Below the pieces are notes generated by a model that made no database searches, was not told the DNA's origin, and worked only from the letters and a program-made list of their open reading frames with translations. From Haloplanus vescus (GTDB taxonomy: Archaea > Halobacteriota > Halobacteria > Halobacteriales > Haloferacaceae), in assembly GCF_900107665.1 (NCBI RefSeq), contig NZ_FNQT01000002.1, forward strand, positions 250,286 to 314,285: DNA of 64,000 bases, in the 5' to 3' direction. The translations under genes and the position numbers were made by a program. Below are positions 36,024 to 43,102 of the stretch, piece by piece. How positions within the stretch are numbered: the first letter of the stretch is position 1; each line of letters opens with the position of its first letter.

Positions 36024-36335
36024 ATGTCCGACCGGGAGGCCGAATTACGTCAACTGGTCGCCGAGCTCCGAGAACACGAGGCTATCGACGACGCGTTTCT
36101 CGCGAAGAGTTTCACCGACCGCCTCGTAATCGTCGACGTCGGTGACGGCGACGAGATGCCAGCGACCGTGGTGGACCGCCTCGCCGACCACGACGTTCGC
36201 GAACGCGACGAGACGGACGGCGTCGGGGGGTCGTTCCCCAGTGACGTGGGCGACGCGACGCGACACCACTTCGTCGACGTTCAGACTCGCGGCGCGCACC
36301 AATCCTACGTCGTGGACGGATACGGGTCGTTGTGA
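36024..36335 (+). CDS. Hypothetical haloarchaeal protein (103 aa)
   Basis: The small acidic protein starts MSDREAELRQLVAELREHEA, a likely helix. A compact beta part follows (DRLVIVDVGDGDEMPATVVDRL and HHFVDVQTRGAHQSYVVDG). I do not recognise a named family. An in-frame ATG 8 codons upstream at 36000 is possible. It lies divergently from cysE and just left of the tRNA-Glu island. Confidence 0.6.
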   Translation: MSDREAELRQLVAELREHEAIDDAFLAKSFTDRLVIVDVGDGDEMPATVVDRLADHDVRERDETDGVGGSFPSDVGDATRHHFVDVQTRGAHQSYVVDGYGSL

Positions 36336-36360
36336 GGTGACGTACTCGGAAAGTGAGGAG

Positions 36361-36383
36361 TGCTCCGACAGGGATTCGAACCC
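36361..36383. repeat. Partial third copy of the tRNA-Glu 3' end
   Basis: The 23 bases tgctccgacagggattcgaaccc repeat exactly the 3' acceptor and T-arm portion of tRNA-Glu, about 100 bases left of the main left repeat. After this the match stops. It is probably an older attachment site or an integration scar. The 340-base stretch 36336-36675 holds this copy, the left repeat and no gene I would support; frames reading RVRIPVGA there are tRNA translations. Confidence 0.65.
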
Positions 36384-36457
36384 GAGTGCGAGACTCGCTG
36401 ACGCTCGTCTCGCGTGATTCGAATCCCTCTCTCCGCAGTTCCTCACTACGTTCGGAA

Positions 36458-36504
36458 AATGCTCCGACAGGGATTCGAACCCTGGTCATTGCCGTGAGAG
36501 GGCA
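36458..36504. repeat. Left 47-bp direct repeat of the tRNA-Glu island (att-like)
   Basis: The 47 bases from aatgctccgacaggg to gagagggca match 38820-38866 perfectly. They comprise the 3' end of tRNA-Glu(CUC) from beyond the discriminator through the anticodon loop. The match ends at 36504, where the copy continues with ggatt instead of tRNA sequence. This is the classic mark of site-specific integration into a tRNA gene. Confidence 0.88.
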
Positions 36505-36675
36505 GGATTGTTTGCGGAGCAAACCAATCACCTCCTTGGCCGTATCGCGGTTTTCGGCGGTCTATATCGGTTGTGCGTTAGACTCAACGGATGCTTTGTT
36601 TATAAAATCCTGGTGGCTTGTCCTGTGGACAATTTCGACCCACCGGACACTCGTGCGATGAGGTGGCCTGTGATT

Positions 36676-37326
36676 TCAGGCACCCTCACTATTCAGGAGT
36701 AGGTCAGGATACAGGTCAGAGGCTACCCCGATTATCTGGTATTCGAGTTGTTCAAGCGGAACTTCAAAATCGTGAAAGAGGCCGATGTCATCCTGTTTCC
36801 ACGCTTTCGTCCAAAAGTACGTAGGTTGGCGGAGTTGTCTCCCTCCTGAGAATAGGCGGTCGGCCCACTTCCGATACTTCTGCTTCTGGTTCTTGTCGTG
36901 GTCGAAGATGATAGCACTGAGATTCCCGATGTGATAGTAGTGGCCATCACCCCATCGAGCGAACTTTCCCGTACTGCTTCCTCGAAGGCCGCGCAGGTTT
37001 GCGCTCAAGCCCTCTCCGTCTCTCCCGTACTTGCCTGCCTTCCCGACATAGAGAGGAATCACCTCACCATCCTCCAACCAGTACATCAGGTAAATCAGGC
37101 CGTCGTATGTGTCATCAGCGGTGTGCCAGTCGTTGATGACTTTGCGCCCTTCTCCTCGAACGAGAGCCTCCATCTCCTCACTGCGTTTCAAGATTCGACG
37201 GTCATCATTCCCGTAATATTTGAACTCTGAATTGAGGTTCTCATCAGTCTCAAAAAGGGGAATCGGATTCTCTGTATCGATATATCGGCCAATCCACTCC
37301 TGCCAGATTTCTTCTTTCGTCGTCAT
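36676..37326 (-). CDS. Possible GIY-YIG-type nuclease of the tRNA-Glu island
   Basis: This protein of about 216 aa has LIYLMYWLEDGEVIPLYVGK (IY, then 13 residues, then YVGKAGKYG) near residues 75-100. That resembles the GIY...YIG core followed by LSANLRGL. Later segments are FARWGDGHYYHIGNLSAIIF, KYRKWADRLF, PTYFWTKAW and a terminal ASDLYPDLLLNSEG. A conserved final Asn-x-Glu-Gly is typical of some uncharacterised families. The start at 37326 overlaps the DUF6884-like stop as ATGA. Codon use is AT-richer than neighbours. The nuclease call is tentative; the catalytic Arg and Glu could not be placed with certainty. Confidence 0.5.
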   Translation of the reverse strand: MTTKEEIWQEWIGRYIDTENPIPLFETDENLNSEFKYYGNDDRRILKRSEEMEALVRGEGRKVINDWHTADDTYDGLIYLMYWLEDGEVIPLYVGKAGKYGRDGEGLSANLRGLRGSSTGKFARWGDGHYYHIGNLSAIIFDHDKNQKQKYRKWADRLFSGGRQLRQPTYFWTKAWKQDDIGLFHDFEVPLEQLEYQIIGVASDLYPDLLLNSEGA

Positions 37327-37748
37327 AGTCGTTCTTTGTACCAAGCCTGTGTATCTCCAATCCCCAACCCCTCGGTCGGAATCTCAATGGACACTCCGCT
37401 GTCTTTGATGAGCGGGAGAAGTTCCTCGTAGTAGTCTTGGCCAGCGTGGAGAATGAGCGTCACATCTCCCGAGAGTAGCCCTCTCTCATCTAACTGCTTA
37501 GCCACCTCCTCGGCCCACTCTCGTTTTCGAGCAACCCTTGCGCCCGAGAGCGTCTCATTGTAGGGTTCGATAAGCGCTCCGTCAGGATGAAGGAGGCCGT
37601 GTTTGGCCGAAATAATCCACCACTCGTCGTGATTCTGCTCGGCATAGTCTCGCATCTTTTCGAAGTACGAGGAGGTGTAGAGATTTCTCGGAGTGGCAGG
37701 CTCATCGCGCTTCGTCTTCACGCAACTGACAAGGCCAATTTCAGTCAT
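37323..37748 (-). CDS. DUF6884-like protein of the tRNA-Glu island
   Basis: This 141-aa protein carries the signature IGLVSCVKTKRDEPATPRNLY, then SYFEKMRDYAEQ, WWIISAKHGLLHPD and PYNETLSG, as I remember for DUF6884. That group is sometimes found near phage and defence genes and is distantly YaaA-like. The C-terminal half (VTLILHAGQDYYEELLPLI) is a Rossmann-like pattern. Enzymatic activity is unknown. It is the first gene of the leftward pair and its stop overlaps the start of the possible nuclease, so the two are made together. Confidence 0.6.
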   Translation of the reverse strand: MTEIGLVSCVKTKRDEPATPRNLYTSSYFEKMRDYAEQNHDEWWIISAKHGLLHPDGALIEPYNETLSGARVARKREWAEEVAKQLDERGLLSGDVTLILHAGQDYYEELLPLIKDSGVSIEIPTEGLGIGDTQAWYKERL

Positions 37749-37985
37749 CGGCGACTCCGTTGAATTGGCGATATTCTGTAAGGAATATCTGATACGGTGA
37801 CTGACATACTACCACTCCTTGCGTGAAGACGGATAAGCCCATACCAGAATCTGTAGTGCGATGAGTGCGAGATGTTCAGAATACTTCGAGATAGTCCCCT
37901 ACAATTTAGTGCTTCTTTCTCAAGCCGAATCCTCTGCTCGCTTGCGGCATATCGTTATGTGAGTCGGCAATAAAATACCGGAGTA

Positions 37986-38540
37986 ATGTCAGAAAATTCG
38001 CCCCAAATTGATGAGGGTGAGCGAGACGCTCTCGGAGCGATTGCTGATGATGCACTCAAGGTGTTCAGAGCAGGGCTATTTATGATAGTCATCTATATCT
38101 CAATATTATCGCTCACGCTGAGGACTGGTGGTGTGGACTACATCGAAAACATAGTAAATTCGTTCTACACTCTCAACGGAATTATGTTTTGGGCAGGGTC
38201 TATCACCAGTAGTGTTCTCGCTCACAGAATGGCCCGCCGTGTCACACTTCAACAGAACTATTCTCAGTTAGGGCACGTAAATGACAAATTCGATGTTCTG
38301 AATTTCTCCACCGCCAGTACTATCGGACTACTCATTTCCGTATTCTCACTCATATTCGGGCTTCTTGAGGGGTGGGCAAATACGGTAAATCCTTCAGCGG
38401 GTGGGGTGGGTATCCAGCAACCGATTCTCATTATTGGCTTTTCATTCGTGTTTGTGCTTGGTATCTACGTTATCCTTTCTGCTCTTGATATGATTAGGGA
38501 TAGATGGGGACCTATCAGAGAGGTTCTGAGATTGTCTTAG
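37986..38540 (+). CDS. Four-helix membrane protein of the tRNA-Glu island
   Basis: This 184-aa protein has four hydrophobic segments (AGLFMIVIYISILSL near residue 29, LNGIMFWAGSITSSVLA near 65, TASTIGLLISVFSLIFGLL near 110, ILIIGFSFVFVLGIYVIL near 144). A charged N-terminus precedes them. I do not recognise a family. It is divergent from the DUF6884-like gene across a 237-bp AT-rich region that holds no gene. It could be a membrane effector or a holin-like product; this is speculation. Confidence 0.6.
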   Translation: MSENSPQIDEGERDALGAIADDALKVFRAGLFMIVIYISILSLTLRTGGVDYIENIVNSFYTLNGIMFWAGSITSSVLAHRMARRVTLQQNYSQLGHVNDKFDVLNFSTASTIGLLISVFSLIFGLLEGWANTVNPSAGGVGIQQPILIIGFSFVFVLGIYVILSALDMIRDRWGPIREVLRLS

Positions 38541-38819
38541 TTCACTTTGGGTAGAGCAGTACTGACTTTCTCGTTTCTCGTCGCGAAACACGGCTCAGAC
38601 TATTAGAAACACTCGTACTGGTTTGAGGAGAACAGCACTCGGTTGGTCTTTTCCGAGGATGATATTCTTCGAGGGGCCATTTTTGTATTTGTCCTAACAC
38701 GTTTCGTAATCGAAGGATAGCGTCGGGGTGCGAGAAATACCCTACTTTCTTGCCGTAACGCGATTGCCTTCACAACGGCAATTTGACTACCGAAAATCGC
38801 TGTACGGGAGTAAGTTAAG

Positions 38820-38866
38820 AATGCTCCGACAGGGATTCGAACCCTGGTCATTGCCGTGAGAGGGCA
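38820..38866. repeat. Right 47-bp direct repeat, inside tRNA-Glu
   Basis: It matches 36458-36504 exactly and covers the 3' part of the intact tRNA-Glu(CUC) plus two bases beyond it. The intact tRNA is on this side, as expected when an element brings its own copy of the tRNA 3' end. Confidence 0.88.
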
Positions 38867-38896
38867 ATATGATTGGCCGGACTACACTATCGGAGC
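38822..38896 (-). tRNA. tRNA-Glu (anticodon CUC)
   Basis: Read leftward the sequence starts GCTCCGATAGTGTAGTCC and ends TCGGAGCA with discriminator A. The acceptor stem GCTCCGA pairs with TCGGAGC. The anticodon arm TTGCC-CTCTCAC-GGCAA gives anticodon CUC, hence tRNA-Glu for GAG codons. The T-arm has GGTTCGAATCC. No CCA is encoded and no intron is visible. It is 75 nt long and serves as the integration site of the island. Confidence 0.95.
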
Positions 38897-39049
38897 GCGG
38901 TCGGCGTCTCGCACGCCGATCACATCAAAACCGAGGAGGTGGCGATATTTAAACGCAACTATCTCGGACTACGGGTGGCATTCGGTCACGACCGTCGGTC
39001 GCGCGGCACGAAGGCTAAAAGGGTCTCGGGGGCGTCGACTCGGACGACC

Positions 39050-39781
39050 ATGAGTCTCGAAGACAGCGCGGCCATCGTCACGGGCGCGAGTTCCGGCATC
39101 GGTGAGGCGACCGCTCACGAGCTGGCGAGTCGGGGTGCGCGAGTCGCCCTCGCGTCGCGGAGCGAGGAGCGACTGGCGGGCATCGCCGCCGACCTCGAAA
39201 CGAAATACGGTGTCGAGACGCTCGTCGTCCCGACGGACGTCCGCGACGAGGCGGCTGTCGACGACCTGATAGAAACGGTCGTCGACGCCTTCGGCGGTCT
39301 GGACGTACTGGTCAACAACGCGGGCCTCGGCCGCGGCGACGGCGTGGCCGACCTCTCGACGGACGACTACCGGGCGATGATGGACACGAACGTCGACGGC
39401 GTCTTCTTCGCGACGCGCGCGGCGCTCCCGCATCTGCGCGAGTCGGACGGCAACCTCGTCTTCGTCGGCAGTTTCGCGGGGCAGTACCCCCGGCCGGGCA
39501 ATCCGGTGTACGCCGCGACGAAGTGGTGGGTCCGCGGCTTCGCACACAGCGTCGAGGGACGGGCGGGGCCGGACGGCGTCGGCGTCACCGTCGTCAACCC
39601 CTCGGAGGTGCGGACCGAGTTCGGCGGCGACGACGGCGAGTCCTTCGCCGAGCGGTTCGAACCGGGCGAGGTGAGCGAACCCGAAGAAATCGCCGACGCT
39701 ATCGGCTTCGCCGCCGCGCAGGACCACTCGACCGTCCACGAAATCGACGTCTATCGCCGCGACAAGTTCGAGGGCTGGTAG
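39050..39781 (+). CDS. Short-chain dehydrogenase/reductase
   Basis: This 243-aa classical SDR has TGASSGIG (12-19), NNAG near 88, a catalytic Ser in VGSFAG and Tyr153-x3-Lys157 (YAATK). The C-terminal NPSEVRTEFGG is typical. It probably uses NADP(H); the substrate is unknown. The ATG at 39050 gives the correct N-terminus; the upstream in-frame part runs through the tRNA. Confidence 0.9.
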   Translation: MSLEDSAAIVTGASSGIGEATAHELASRGARVALASRSEERLAGIAADLETKYGVETLVVPTDVRDEAAVDDLIETVVDAFGGLDVLVNNAGLGRGDGVADLSTDDYRAMMDTNVDGVFFATRAALPHLRESDGNLVFVGSFAGQYPRPGNPVYAATKWWVRGFAHSVEGRAGPDGVGVTVVNPSEVRTEFGGDDGESFAERFEPGEVSEPEEIADAIGFAAAQDHSTVHEIDVYRRDKFEGW

Positions 39782-39782
39782 G

Positions 39783-39974
39783 TCACGTACCGCTGGTCGT
39801 CGACTCGACGCCAGCGGTCGCCGCGACGTGTTTGAGTCGCTGGACGGCGCGCATCGCGTCGTGTTCGGTATCGTACGCGCTGTCGCTCACTGCGAGCACC
39901 GCCCCGTCGCCGTCCCGGAGTCGCCAGCGGACGCCCGCGTCGTCGTCGAACACCTGAAACGTGGCGTCGGGCAT
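39783..39974 (-). CDS. YegP/DUF1508-like small protein (63 aa)
   Basis: The 63-aa protein (MPDATFQVFDDDAGVRWRL, then DGDGAVLAVSDSAYDTEHDA and AVQRLKHVA) matches the DUF1508 mini-fold, known from haloarchaea. Function is unknown. It converges on the SDR with 1 bp between stops, and the next leftward gene (39977-40240) ends 2 bp before its start. Confidence 0.75.
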   Translation of the reverse strand: MPDATFQVFDDDAGVRWRLRDGDGAVLAVSDSAYDTEHDAMRAVQRLKHVAATAGVESTTSGT

Positions 39975-39976
39975 CC

Positions 39977-40240
39977 TCAGGAGAGCTGCCGGGACCACCA
40001 GCGGAGCCAGTCCGCGAGCGGACCGCGAGTCCCCTCCACGTGGACGCTGACGGTCCCGTCGAGATGCCAGCGCGCGAACTCGTCGCCGGTATCCATCCGT
40101 AGCGGCACGTCTACGGTCACCTCTTCGAACGTGCATTCGAGCTCTTCATCGCGGTCGATGGCCGTGTCAAGGACCTCGTCGACGAGGTCAAGCCACGTCT
40201 GTTCCCCGTCGGTCACCCGGCCGGACGGATCGGTCGACAT
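39977..40240 (-). CDS. Hypothetical acidic protein (87 aa)
   Basis: This 87-aa protein has a helical start (TWLDLVDEVLDTAIDRDEEL), then beta strands (CTFEEVTVDVPLRM, ARWHLDGTVSVHVEG) and a Trp-rich tail (LADWLRWWSRQLS). It looks like a small haloarchaeal conserved protein. No function can be stated. It is co-directional with the DUF1508-like gene, 2 bp apart, so likely co-transcribed. Confidence 0.6.
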   Translation of the reverse strand: MSTDPSGRVTDGEQTWLDLVDEVLDTAIDRDEELECTFEEVTVDVPLRMDTGDEFARWHLDGTVSVHVEGTRGPLADWLRWWSRQLS

Positions 40241-40325
40241 CGATTACTACCAGTGTCGACTCCGGCTTGTATCTTCGCCCCGTACCGCCGAAGCGCTTTC
40301 ACCGCCCCGCGTCGAACGCCACCGC

Positions 40326-40985
40326 ATGCCAATCACCGACCCCGAATCCGGGCTTCGACAGGTGCTCGAGCGTCGCCGGCTCAACGCGGCGCTCGCGTGG
40401 GTCTTCGTCGCCGTCCTCGTTCTCGTCGGCGGCGCCGCGGTCTGGAACGGGCGCGCGCTCTGGGCTGGCTTCACGCTCGCGCTCGTCGCCCTCGCACTTC
40501 TCCCCCCGCTTGCCTTCCGCCGCGCCGACGCGATGGTGCCGTGGGAGGTGCTGGCCCTCGCCTCCGTCCCAGCGCTGGGACGACTGCTCGTCGTCGGCCA
40601 GACCGTCGGCGGCGTGACGCTCACCGGCCGGGTCACCACGTACGTCGCCGTCGCCGCCGCGGCGCTCATTCTCGCGGTCGAACTCGACGTGTTCACGCCA
40701 GTCAGGATGAACCACTCCTTCGCGGTCCTGTTCGTCGTCATCGCCACCGTCGCCGCCGCCGGCGTGTGGGCCGAGGCGCGGTGGCTCTCCGACGTCTTCG
40801 CCGGGACACAGTTCCTGCTCGACGGTCGGCCGGAACACGACATCGAGACAGCGCTCATGTGGGACTTCGTCGCTGCGACTGTCGCGGGCGTCGTCGCCGG
40901 CGTCCTCTTCGAGTGGTACTTCCGGCGCTACGCAGACGTGGACGCGCGCGCTCCGGTGACGCCTGCACAGGGAGGTGAGCCCTGA
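40326..40985 (+). CDS. Multi-pass membrane protein (219 aa)
   Basis: This 219-aa protein has at least five hydrophobic segments, for example LAWVFVAVLVLVGGAAVW, FTLALVALALLPPLAF, VTTYVAVAAAALILAVEL, HSFAVLFVVIATVAAAGVW and FVAATVAGVVAGVLFEWYF. The TALMWDFVAAT motif resembles the DUF2238/YjdF-like neighbour. The stop overlaps the next start by one base. The two may form one membrane module of unknown function. Confidence 0.65.
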   Translation: MPITDPESGLRQVLERRRLNAALAWVFVAVLVLVGGAAVWNGRALWAGFTLALVALALLPPLAFRRADAMVPWEVLALASVPALGRLLVVGQTVGGVTLTGRVTTYVAVAAAALILAVELDVFTPVRMNHSFAVLFVVIATVAAAGVWAEARWLSDVFAGTQFLLDGRPEHDIETALMWDFVAATVAGVVAGVLFEWYFRRYADVDARAPVTPAQGGEP

Positions 40986-41638
40986 TGCGGATTCGCGACC
41001 GTCTCGGCTTCTCCACCCAGCAGCAGCGACAGGTCACCCGCGTGATGCAGGTGGCCCTCATCGGTCTCGTGGGCTTGGGCCTCGAACGCGGCAACGTCGG
41101 CATCGTCGTCAACGCGTCGGTCGGTCTCGTGGTGACGCAACTCCCGGCCGTGCTCGAACGCGACTACCAGATACCGATGGACCCAGCGCTGACGCTGTGG
41201 ATAACCATCGCCGTCTTCTTCCACGCGCTCGGGACCGCCGGCCTTCCGGGGTCCAGCACCAACTTCTACCGGAGCATCTGGTGGTGGGACCACCTCACGC
41301 ACACGCTGTCGTCCTCCATCGTCGCCGCCGCAGGCTACGCCACCGCCCGCGCCGTCGAACTTCACTCCGACGCCGTCTCGCTCCCCGGGCGATTCATGTT
41401 CGTGTTCATCCTCCTTCTCGTCCTCGCGTTCGGCGTCTTCTGGGAGGTCATCGAGTTCGCGGTGGCGGGGATTGCCTCGGCCACTGGGTCACAGAGCGTC
41501 CTCACGCAGTACGGACTCGGGGACACGATGCTCGACTTGCTGTTCGACACGCTCGGCGGCGTCGTCGTCGCGGTGTGGGGAACCGCTCACCTGACGGACC
41601 TCACGGGCGCGATAGCGGACCGGTTCGACCGGCAGTGA
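40985..41638 (+). CDS. DUF2238/YjdF-like membrane protein
   Basis: This 217-aa protein has WWWDHLTHTLSSSIVAAAGYA, then VFWEVIEFAVAG and YGLGDTMLDLLFDTLGGVVVAVWG. These conserved His/Asp/Glu-bearing helices are typical of the YjdF/DUF2238 family. The polar residues in the membrane suggest a metal or proton site; activity is unknown. It overlaps the preceding membrane gene by one base. Confidence 0.75.
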   Translation: MRIRDRLGFSTQQQRQVTRVMQVALIGLVGLGLERGNVGIVVNASVGLVVTQLPAVLERDYQIPMDPALTLWITIAVFFHALGTAGLPGSSTNFYRSIWWWDHLTHTLSSSIVAAAGYATARAVELHSDAVSLPGRFMFVFILLLVLAFGVFWEVIEFAVAGIASATGSQSVLTQYGLGDTMLDLLFDTLGGVVVAVWGTAHLTDLTGAIADRFDRQ

Positions 41639-42169
41639 TTACGCCCGCCGCTCGCTGACGGCGTGGGCGACGGAGACGAGCGCGAACACCGCCCACGCGA
41701 CGACGGCGCACTCGACGCCCGATAGCGACGCGAACGGCGGGGCGCCGAGGGCGGCCAGTCCGAGCAGTACCACGAGGGCCGCGCCCGCGACGAGATACCA
41801 CCGCCACCAGCGACGGGGCGCCCCCGACACGTCCACGTCGAGATACGGGAGGCAGGCCGCGGCGCCCGGACCGAGCTCTATTTCCCCGGCGCGACGGTCG
41901 TACGACACCACCTCTTGGTCGGCGAGTTTCGGCAGATGCATCTGGTAGAGCGCGGTCTGGACGCGCTTGCGCTGCTCGTAGGTCACTGCCGCCGGGTCGC
42001 AGTCGTTCTCGACGGCGGCGATGTACTCGCTCAGGTCGCGCAGGTCGGCCGGAGCGTCGTGGTCGCGAAGATACCGAATGACTTCGCGCCGTCGCTCGTT
42101 TCGAAGCAACGCGAACAGGTCGTTGCGGGCGAGCTCCGCCGACTCGTCGGGACTGCGTTCGGCCACCAT
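41639..42169 (-). CDS. Winged-helix protein with two C-terminal membrane helices (DUF7344-like)
   Basis: The protein is about 176 aa. Residues 1-100 hold a haloarchaeal HTH (LFALLRNERRREVIRYLRDH, then RKRVQTALYQMHLPKLADQEVV). Two helices follow (WYLVAGAALVVLLGLAALG and VVAWAVFALVSVAHAV). It is a membrane-tethered regulator of a type abundant in haloarchaea. Targets are unknown. It ends exactly next to the DUF2238-like gene and is divergent from dodecin. The 253 bases between its start and dodecin carry no gene. Confidence 0.75.
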   Translation of the reverse strand: MVAERSPDESAELARNDLFALLRNERRREVIRYLRDHDAPADLRDLSEYIAAVENDCDPAAVTYEQRKRVQTALYQMHLPKLADQEVVSYDRRAGEIELGPGAAACLPYLDVDVSGAPRRWWRWYLVAGAALVVLLGLAALGAPPFASLSGVECAVVAWAVFALVSVAHAVSERRA

Positions 42170-42422
42170 CTCACCTCCGTCGTCGCGTGGCGGTGTCGGC
42201 GTGACGCTCCCCGGCCGCACCGCTCGGGCCGGTGTCGTGTCTCGTCACGTCGGCCCCCCGAACTGACCCGTCGACCGTTCCCCCCGAAGTCGCGAACACG
42301 ATGCCAGGTCCATTGTGGATGGTTCTGTCAATAGCGGGTTATATGTTGGGGCTGTGGCTATCGATGCCCTCCGATTTAGGGCCGGGATTTTAATCTTCGC
42401 CCACTCGATAGGATGGTACGCC

Positions 42423-42623
42423 ATGGTGTTCAAGAAAATCACACTGGTCGGGACGAGTCCGGACAGTTTCGATGCCGCCGTCGACGACGCCATCGACCGC
42501 GCGGACGAGACGCTTGACAACGTGAAGTGGGTCGAGGTGGACGAACTCGGCGTCGAGGTCGCGAGCGTGCCGTCGCGGGAGTACCAGGCCGAAGTCGAAG
42601 TCGCGTTCGAACTCGAAGGCTGA
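42423..42623 (+). CDS. Dodecin (flavin-binding)
   Basis: This 66-aa protein starts [20 protein letters not shown] and has [19 protein letters not shown] and [13 protein letters not shown], the full dodecin fold. Archaeal dodecin forms hollow dodecamers that store riboflavin or FMN and protect cells from light. The Trp in VKWVEVDE is the flavin-stacking residue of halobacterial dodecin. The ATG at 42423 was chosen; the frame upstream is non-homologous. Confidence 0.93.
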   Translation: MVFKKITLVGTSPDSFDAAVDDAIDRADETLDNVKWVEVDELGVEVASVPSREYQAEVEVAFELEG

Positions 42624-42679
42624 CGCTCCCGGCGCCCGAATCGCATAGATTGAAACCGCCCGGTGCCGTCTCCGAAGGC

Positions 42680-43087
42680 ATGACGCTGGTGGTCGTCCCC
42701 GTCCGCTATCCGCTCAGTCGGCACTCCCGGGCGACACTCGCCGAGGCGCTTCGCATCGCCGAGGACCGGGACGCCGACCTCACCATCCTCCACGTCGACC
42801 TCTATCAGGAGGGACGGGAAGTGACGCGGACGGAGCTCAAGCAGGCCGTCGAACACGAGTTCGGGGCGCTCGCCTGCGCCCGCTACGTCGTCCGCCGCGG
42901 CTTTCTCGTCGAGGAGACCATCCTCGACGAGGTGGCGGCGGAGGACGCCGACGTGGTCGTCATCGGCTCGAAGCAGGTCAGTCGATGGCGGCGTACCTTC
43001 AGTCGCCTCCTCGACGACCCCGACATCGACCGCTTCCTGCGCCAGAAACTCGACTGCGAAGTCATCACCGTCGACGCCGGCCGGTAG
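42680..43087 (+). CDS. Universal stress protein (UspA family)
   Basis: This 135-aa protein has VVVPVRYPLSRHSRATLAEAL and the nucleotide-binding loop region VVIGSKQVSRWRRTFSRLL. That is the UspA fold with a G-x-x-x-S-like stretch changed to GSKQVSRWRR, so ATP binding may be altered. It follows dodecin by 56 bp. It is probably a cytosolic stress protein. Confidence 0.8.
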   Translation: MTLVVVPVRYPLSRHSRATLAEALRIAEDRDADLTILHVDLYQEGREVTRTELKQAVEHEFGALACARYVVRRGFLVEETILDEVAAEDADVVVIGSKQVSRWRRTFSRLLDDPDIDRFLRQKLDCEVITVDAGR

Positions 43088-43102
43088 GGGACGGCGACCG
43101 AG

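Larger units (their letters stand above)
36458..38866. mobile_element. Small integrated island at tRNA-Glu(CUC), no integrase
   Basis: About 2.4 kb lies between two perfect 47-bp repeats of tRNA 3' sequence. The interior is visibly less GC-rich than the flanks, with AT-rich codons. It holds three genes: a DUF6884-like and possible GIY-YIG operon (leftward) and a divergent membrane protein. No integrase, replication gene or plasmid gene can be found. It is therefore either a decayed element, a satellite using an integrase in trans, or a cassette in a hotspot. The 279 bases 38541-38819 and 171 bases 36505-36675 seem non-coding. Confidence 0.8.

Noticed and set aside
36112-36531. Open frames containing RVRIPVGA-like peptides around the tRNA repeats (also 36045-36446 and 38603-38851)
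   Set aside because: They are translations of the tRNA T-arm and acceptor repeats, a well-known false-gene pattern. They are not conserved proteins.
37749-37985. Possible integrase remnant in the island gaps (37749-37985 and 38541-38819)
   Set aside because: No tyrosine-recombinase-like R...HxR...Y pattern could be found in any frame; the gaps are AT-rich and non-coding.
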